NCBI GenBank assembly: GCA_934045905.1 | Contig: OW203761.1 | Coordinates: 33,282,964 to 33,346,963 of the forward strand | DNA: 64,000 nt | Direction: 5' to 3' | Origin: Leuctra nigra | Lineage: Eukaryota; Arthropoda; Insecta; Plecoptera; Leuctridae | In this document: positions 57,480 through 64,000 of the stretch, in pieces | How the letters are laid out: the number at the start of each line of letters is the position of its first letter | How positions within the stretch are numbered: position 1 is the first letter of the stretch | Notes under the pieces: generated by a model | Seen by the model: only the letters and a program-made list of their open reading frames with translations | Told to the model about the DNA's origin: nothing | The model's database searches: none | Position numbers and translations under genes: made by a program

Positions 57480-59163
57480 GCGTTTTTTCGTTCACACATT
57501 TAGCTGGGCTTTCCATCAGTACAACCCGTGCAACAAAGGGCCACTCGCTCACATATTCACACACTCATTAAGTTCTGGAGTATTCCCTGCAGGTCTAAAA
57601 CCAGCGTTGGTAGTGCCTATACACAAGAAGGGAACGAAGACTGATTGCTCCAACTTTAGGCCTATCTCACTTTTATCTTCATTCTCTAAAATCATTGAGA
57701 AATTTATGCACCAACAGCTCACTACCCACTTCAACAACAACACCCTGTGGTCCCCTACGCAGCATGGGTTTCGTTCTGACCATTCTACCACTACTGCTGC
57801 CTTTGGTATGATTACTGGGATTGAGGAGGCCTTGGAGAGGAAGAACAAGGTTGGAGTTATACTATGTGATTTGTCTAAGGCCTTCGATTCAATGGACCAC
57901 CAACTGCTGATGGAGAAACTCACGGTATATGGGATTACTGGTGTTTGTGGGGCATGGTTCGATTCCTACCTGAGTGGTAGGACTCAGAGAGTGCAGCTTA
58001 ATGAACACTTCTCCTCTTGGGAACCCGTCACCAAAGGTGTGCCCCAGGGCTCCATCTTGGGGCCCCTTCTCTTCTCTATCATGGTGAACGATCTTGCCCC
58101 AAACATCTGTACCAACCATTCAGGAAGAAGTGTAATCCAGTATGCTGATGATTCCAGTGCCACAATTGAAGCTCTAACCGCCAACCAACTAGCGGCTGAA
58201 GTCCATTTAGCCATGGATCATTTTGTTAACTGGTTCACCCCTAACAAACTTCTATTGAATCGTACCAAGACCGAGATTATAACCTTCGAACCTCGCGGCA
58301 AACACTCTGATAATATGCTGTCTATCAGCTCGTGCTCCAGCGTGAAGTATCTTGGTATAACTATTGATAGAAACCTATCCTGGGTTCCGCATATCGATCA
58401 TCTAGTTAAAAAACTTTCTTCAGCGCGCTTTGTAATGCGTACATTAGCCCAGAATTGCAACTTATTTGCTTTACGATCAGCCTACTTTGCGTACGTTCAC
58501 TCAATACTCCAGTATGGTATCATCTTTTGGGGCGGTACGCTAGACAGCAATAGGGCTTTTCGCGCTCAGAAGAAAGTCATCCGGATCATACTCTCTCTTG
58601 GATATAGTGCGTCATGCAGAGATAAGTTCCGGGAGGTAGCAATACTACCTCTCCCATGTATCTACATTTTGGCAGTGTGTTTGTTTACACGGGACAACCT
58701 GCATTTGTTCAATGACAACAGCCACCACATGTATGGAACTAGAGGTGCCTCCAATTTAAAACATGAATACTGCCGCTTAAATACCACGTCTCAGGGTGTC
58801 ATGCAGTCTGGCCGCAGACTGTACAACCATGTGCCGCAAGAAATCAGGAACATTGAGTCCAGGAGCGGTTTCAAGTATATTTTAAAGATGTTCCTTATGA
58901 AGCATTCCTTTTACAGTGTAAATGAATTTCTTGAATGCTGATTTATATGTATATTTATATGTTCGCTTCGCTTTTAGCGCAATACTTTCACTATTTTAAC
59001 TTGTAATATGTGTTAACATTCGAATGTATTTTTACAATTTGTCTTTGTTACTCAATATGTTTCAATGCTCAAATGTCATATTATAGTTATTATTTTAGTT
59101 CTGACTTTGTAATGCAATTGTAATTGCTTCCTACAAATAAATAATACAATACAATACAATACA
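57480..59163 (+). mobile_element. 5'-truncated LINE with intact reverse transcriptase frame (jockey/CR1-like)
   Basis: An open frame covers at least 57541-58941. It begins GPLAHIFTHSLSSGVFPAGL and continues through VVPIHKKGTKTDCSNFRPIS, QHGFRSDHSTTTA, DLSKAFDSMDHQLL, GVPQGSILGPLLFSIMVNDL, the catalytic YADD (QYADDSSATIEA), LLLNRTKTEIITF and VHSILQYGIIFWGG. The frame has no stop or shift, which suggests a recent insertion. The endonuclease domain is absent. The 3' end is a (TACAA)n tail at 59140-59163. It is unrelated in detail to the two other LINEs. Confidence 0.88.
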
Positions 59164-59299
59164 AAAAAAGCAACAATGTATTTGTGTATTTTATTCGTTT
59201 TACAGTTTTAATTTGTCAAAAGTCCACAAGTAAAAACGATGAGCCATTCGGATTTACTGGACTTCAAAGATGAAGCGTTTGACAACCTACAATCTGTTA

Positions 59300-59829
59300 A
59301 GCCTGATTTACACTGTTCAAGTTTACTTTCAAGTCCTTGAATTCAACCCTTGAATTCAACCCCTTGAATAGTCTAAACGGATAACTTGAAGCGTTCAACC
59401 CTTGAATTCAAGACTTGAACCTATTTAGAACATGTCCTATTTTCCTTGAAGACTTGAAAGACTTGAACGACTTGAACCAATCAGAACCCACGCCACAACT
59501 CTGGCTCCGCCCCTCACTCCAGTATCTTTCAAGATTTTCCCGCCAATTCCAGATTTTAACATATTCTAGCAAATATTAATTAGTTACCGATATGTCATAG
59601 TCACGAGAGACAACTGTTTCATTAATTATGCAATATGTGTCTATGTGGCATCGAAAATCTAGCACAATATTAATAACATGTTCTTTGCAAGAAGTGAATA
59701 TTTTAGGTTATGTTACGACTTGAAGCTTGAACAGTGTAAATGCCCATTCAAGTGGTTGAATTCAAGGGTTGAATTCAAGGGCTTGAATTCAAGGACTTGA
59801 AAGCAAACTTGAACAGTGTAAATGAGGCT
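59300..59829. mobile_element. PIF/Harbinger-like MITE, TTA target duplication
   Basis: Left AGCCTGATTTACACTGTTCA and inverted right AGCCTCATTTACACTGTTCA. TTA flanks both ends (59297-59299, 59830-59832). Each end continues into clustered CTTGAATTCAA motifs in opposite orientations. It starts about 135 bp after the LINE tail at 59163. Confidence 0.75.
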
Positions 59830-60113
59830 TTAAACCCTAAGAATTGATGATTCCTATTTATGGAGATCCGATTCCCCCTCTCTCGTGGTATGTAGTACTC
59901 GAAGTATTAAATATATGAATTTTAAGTAAAAATTGGATCAAATTGCTTATGTTGTAGTTTTGAGCCAAATATTCGATAACTGAAATGTAACCATTGATAC
60001 GTTTTTTAGGGAAGCGCCACTTGTGTGTACGGACTTGCAAGTTATTTCGGACTTTGACATTGTTTTCCATCACAAAGCCGAACCAAGCACGTAGCTGTTC
60101 GCTTCACAAGAGA

Positions 60114-60746
60114 TAGGGTTGCCATAAGCCATGACTCGAAAAAGAGGACATCAGATCTAGAGAAGGAAATTGTATATGTGCTACCCAAAAACGATATTCT
60201 GGGGAAAACACTTAGCTCAGGACACCAATGGGGGTCTGGGGGGAGGCCCCCCCCCCCCCCCCCCCCCCCAGCAGCATGCAGGTCCGGGCCGCATGCCCGG
60301 GAAAAATTTGGATTTAAAAAATTCATTTGAGCTATTTCTATACGTTTTAGAATAATAATTTACATGAGATTTTGATTACGTAAATCTGGTATTTTCACAA
60401 TACCATATGGACATTTTTCTAACAGCATCTAGAAGTGAATAATCACTAAATTTCCATAGTTTTGGGCCCCTCAGCAACATGTGGGTCCGGGGCCGCACAG
60501 GCCAGGGAAAATTTTGAATTTCAACAATTAATTTGAGTCATTTCTATGCGTTTTGGACTATAAAATTCGGAGAAAATAATTAATTTTAATTCATTACTAA
60601 TTAATAAATGGCATTTTTTTTTACAAATATTTAACAACAAATTAAAAAACCCGGACATTTCGTCAAATTCCTAAAAAGCCGCCCGGACAAAAAAGACACC
60701 CAAAAAGAGGACATGTCCGGGTAAAACCGGACGAATGGCAACCCTA
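60114..60746. mobile_element. hAT-type MITE with near-exact 8-bp TSD and an internal duplication
   Basis: Both ends are TAGGGTTGCCAT. The flanks are ACAAGAGA (60106-60113) and ACTAGAGA (60747-60754), one mismatch. Two diverged copies of a GGTCCGGG(G)CCGCA...GGGAAAA block lie inside at about 60270-60350 and 60480-60580. A (C)23 run is at 60247-60269. Confidence 0.85.
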
Positions 60747-60956
60747 ACTAGAGAGTCCAACTGGCTTTAGTCGGGACAACTGATACAAATTCATCTGCCC
60801 ACTCGCACCGTGCGCTGCGGCCGCGGTAATCTCGTATAAGCCATGGAATGAGCACACAGTACGGGAATTAATCTGCATACATACTCGATAATAATGACCG
60901 AGTTCGGGACATTGCAAGATACATGACGCCTGCACAGATTCAAGATAATTCCCATG

Positions 60957-61310
60957 GCAGCGCGCGGTGTAGGCACGCCATTTCATTCACAACACGGAGT
61001 CACTCCAGATTCAGAAGAAGAAACCGGACACTAACTTGAGCCAGCGCGCGGTGTACTGACTGGCACGCCATTTCATTTACAACACGGAGTCACTCCAGAA
61101 GAAGAAACCGGACACTAACTTGAGCCAGCGCGCGGTGTACTGACTGGCACGCCATTTCATTTACAACACGGATTCACTCCAGAAGAAGAAACCGGACACT
61201 AACTTGAGCCAGCGCGCGGTTTACTGACTGGCACGCCATTTCATTTACAACACGGAGTCACTGTGGTGAACGTATCCAGAAGAAGAAACCGGACACTAAC
61301 TTGACTTTTA
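60957..61310 (+). repeat. 84-bp tandem array, about 4 units
   Basis: GAGCCAGCGCGCGGTGTACT recurs at 61038, 61122 and 61206 (84 bp). The first unit is shorter and the last carries an insertion near 61262. Confidence 0.88.
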
Positions 61311-62715
61311 TTTGTTAGTAATGAAAATGTGAGTATGGAGGATAAATCGCTATCCAAACAGAGTAATAATCTAATTAATTAGACATTGACGGAACGAGAA
61401 AGGTACTCCGTAAACAAAAACATATGAAAGGTCTGGTTATGATTCTGTCACTCTTCACTCAAAGCTGGATATGATATTTTATGTTTATTGTTCCACTTCC
61501 AAAGCGAAGAGTTTACATTCGAGCGAGTCTAAAAAGTTTGTTAGTGCAGCAATGAAAGATCAGATTAGCCAAAGTTCCGAATCATTGATCCACCCGAAGT
61601 AAACAATATCCCCGTCCGTCCCCCTCATTCCGGATCGGGGATATCTCGTCTCGAAGAGGATTTCGATTCGGAATAGATTGGATCCAGACTTGTTCGAGAT
61701 TTAGTGTAGTAATTGCGGTCCCCTCAACCAACTACAATCAACAAATAACAATCATCCACTTCGCGAGTGTTTGCTCCTTCTCCAGCATCGGTCACAGCTC
61801 GCAAGTCGAGTGTCCAAGTAGGTGGAAGTCGACTTGGAATCGTTCAACTTGCCAACAAACTTTTCTCTCTGCAGATGCAGAATGTTTTCACAAGCTTTTG
61901 TTCCGAAACAAGACGAAACTTCTGATTGAGATACGAAACTTGAGCGTTCCAAAGTTTCCGAACTCGAATGTGTGGACCCAATGCAAGTCACACACTGGCC
62001 AGTACATTAGTGCAGTGAAACCTTGTGAAACCGAGGAGCGAGTGAAACATGATCGACTCGATCGAATAGATCGGTGGTCAGCTGCCAACTTTATGATGGA
62101 CGACAAGACATGCAATATGTTCTGTGGTGCTTCACGTCTTCATTTGACGAATGCAGTTAAAACTAGGAAAACGCTCTGTACTGTAACATGCGTTTATAAA
62201 TGAGCATTTGTATTGCACGTAAATTACTATGTATGTGAGAGTTGCCTTGGGTTGTAAAGTGAGTTCTTTATCGATTTCGCTTAAAATGTATAGGTAAAAT
62301 ATGAAAATGTTTGGTAATGATGACCTTGCAATGAGTGTAACGTAACCAGAACAGAATGTTTCCACATATAAACCGAACAGAAGAATTAAAACCAACTTAA
62401 AACCCACACAAATGCAAGTGGTATTTGAACATTCTTATGAGAGACTGCATCACGCAAAGAGAGTGCCACACGTTTGGAAGCAATAGAATTGCATCGTGCA
62501 TGGCCACTAGACGTGGTCTATCTAGCTCATCGCATTGTGCTGTGGTACATCGCTTGAAAATCTCAATTACGTCCCGAACAAAATGATTCACGCCATTCGA
62601 TCAATTCAGTAGGACGCCAAACAAAAAAACCGAAACGACTAGTTCGAGCGCAGATTCGATTTCCGACGAGAAATAGGCTGGAAATTAATATCACTAACTG
62701 CTAATTGCCTCATAC
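61311..62715. other. Unassigned segment near the right end
   Basis: Short frames only. I recognise no protein motif, RNA gene or element end. Confidence 0.4.
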
Positions 62716-62719
62716 ATGT

Positions 62720-63170
62720 CAGGATCCCGCCCACCCCCAGAGGGGAGGCGGCAATCAATCCGCCGGGTCGCCAGTTCGACTCTCCGGCGAGTTAACGACC
62801 GAATGCGACCCACACTCGGGTCAGGGTTCAACAAGTCGATAAACAATCTTCGCCCCAGTGCAAGAAATGTGAGGGTGCCCCCCCCCCCCCCCCGTTCTCA
62901 CCCACTTATCCCAGCGCCTCGTCGAATACACTTGAACATACCAACAAGCAATGCTAATTAGTACACTCTCGACCCGGGTTTGACTCCGGCGAGAGCACTC
63001 ACTCTATATATCTCATCAAACATGAGTGAGTGAGGGGGGGGGGGGGGGGCACAACAAGCAATGTTAATTCGTTCTCTGGCTCGTAATCTCGGCGTGATCC
63101 GCGTGTCACGTGATCGCGGGGGAGGCGGAGGGTCGGGAGTTCGATTCCAGCTCACCGCAACGCGCGGCTC
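62720..63170 (+). repeat. SINE-like fragments with repeated B-box motifs
   Basis: GCCAGTTCGACTCTCC (about 62770), GGGTTTGACTCCGG (about 62975) and GGGAGTTCGATTCCAG (about 63136) resemble pol III B boxes. AACAAGCAATGYTAATT recurs at about 62942 and 63053. Two poly(C)/(G) runs lie between. No complete element was resolved. Confidence 0.4.
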
Positions 63171-64000
63171 ACATGAATCGAGTTCGAATCGCCAACAAAC
63201 ACGCAAATGTGGTCATTATCCAGCAATCCGTGTTCTATCACATCATCCGTGATAAACATGAGGGGGGGAGGCGCATATTACTGCACGTTAGCACACGGTA
63301 GTTTTTTAATTTACTTCGGTTTTTACAACCCTTACTCTCGATTTTAATTTTGAATCCTTTACGCAGTCCTGGCATATCGACAGAGAAAATGCTACTAAGG
63401 AACGAACCTTTCGAAGGTCATTAAAATAACGTAACCCGGTAACAGTGAAAATCAACTTTGATATCGTAATTAACAGTACTCGACTCTTGTGACGTGAATC
63501 GTAACCCGACGCTTTCCCGACGTCCTCCAGCTGGACATTTCCGTCGATATTCGCACAGTTCATCACATCTGTTTGTCCCACAGAGGAAGCAGGTTTCAAA
63601 GCTATCAGCAATGTACACAATATTGAGCTAATCAAACTCCAAATGATTGTCCCAATCTCGAATTAATTTGTCAATAAAAAATACTGAAAATAACTCCAGT
63701 ATCTACGTACTTAAAAAGTTGTTTCGCAGCAGATATGGGACAACCCGTATTAAAAAACTGGCCCTGACGTAACATAATTATTGAAATGTTAATTATAAGT
63801 TGAATATCAAATTCATTAAAAAAGAACGCGCATAGTCAGCAAAACTCGAAGATAGACATTCAGGTGATTTTCAATGAAATCATGAATTCCATGATTTCAA
63901 TGATTTCAAATCATTCCATGATTTTCCATCAAATCATAGCTATAACGTGATGACTACACAAGAATAGGGGTTAGACCCACGTTGTTTGTCTTCCTAAAAC

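Noticed and set aside
62397..62591. Minus-strand 64-residue frame (NHFVRDVIEIFKRCTTAQ)
   Set aside because: Looks protein-like in composition but is short, isolated and unrecognised.
63306..63660. Minus-strand frame with a signal-peptide-like start (ISSILCTLLIALKPASS)
   Set aside because: No ATG at the start, no clear acceptor, and no similarity that I recognise; hydrophobicity alone is not enough.

Overview
This is nuclear DNA of an animal, most likely an insect. The genes have many short exons with GT...AG introns, two of them are conserved animal genes, and the introns are full of DNA-transposon derivatives, LINE fragments and minisatellites. I cannot name the species from the sequence alone.

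Three protein-coding genes can be reconstructed exon by exon. (1) 81-10761, minus strand: the N-terminal 14 coding exons (about 1,510 codons) of hobbit, the homologue of human KIAA0100/BLTP2, a bridge-like lipid transfer protein of ER contact sites. It runs off the left edge. (2) 11238-13967, plus strand: a complete seven-exon gene for a 578-residue protein I do not recognise. Its ATG lies 476 bp from the hobbit ATG, head to head. (3) 17855-51226, minus strand: twelve exons of a GRK2/3-type G-protein-coupled receptor kinase (Gprk1), from the RGS-homology domain through kinase and PH domains to the stop codon. Its first coding exon(s) are missing, probably beyond the right edge. In all three genes the exon phases join without a frame break.

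The rest is mostly mobile and repetitive DNA. Five hAT-type non-autonomous elements have 8-bp target duplications (four exact, one with a single mismatch): 765-1269, 6964-7548, 26582-27209, 40245-40666 and 60114-60746. Two PIF/Harbinger-like elements have 3-bp duplications (18518-19526 and 59300-59829). There are several other fold-back elements, some nested, and four LINE pieces (1584-3207, 12900-13072, 24032-25160, 57480-59163). A tRNA-headed SINE-like insert has an 18-bp duplication (23291-23475).

From 34.9 kb to 61.3 kb there are at least ten unrelated tandem arrays with periods of 54, 70, 31, 95, 75, 12, 11, about 51, 17 and 84 bp. Five of them (and most of their length) lie in one 17.6-kb Gprk1 intron. 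A further array (118 bp, 21.9-22.4 kb) repeats a perfect ETS + CRE composite motif. Nearly all long reading frames right of 34 kb are by-products of these arrays, except the LINE reverse transcriptase at 57.5-58.9 kb.

The most noteworthy points are: the read-through of hobbit exon 13 into a LINE reverse transcriptase exactly at the splice donor; a G/C-rich core module shared by hAT-like elements with unrelated ends; the ETS/CRE satellite; and the satellite-filled kinase intron.
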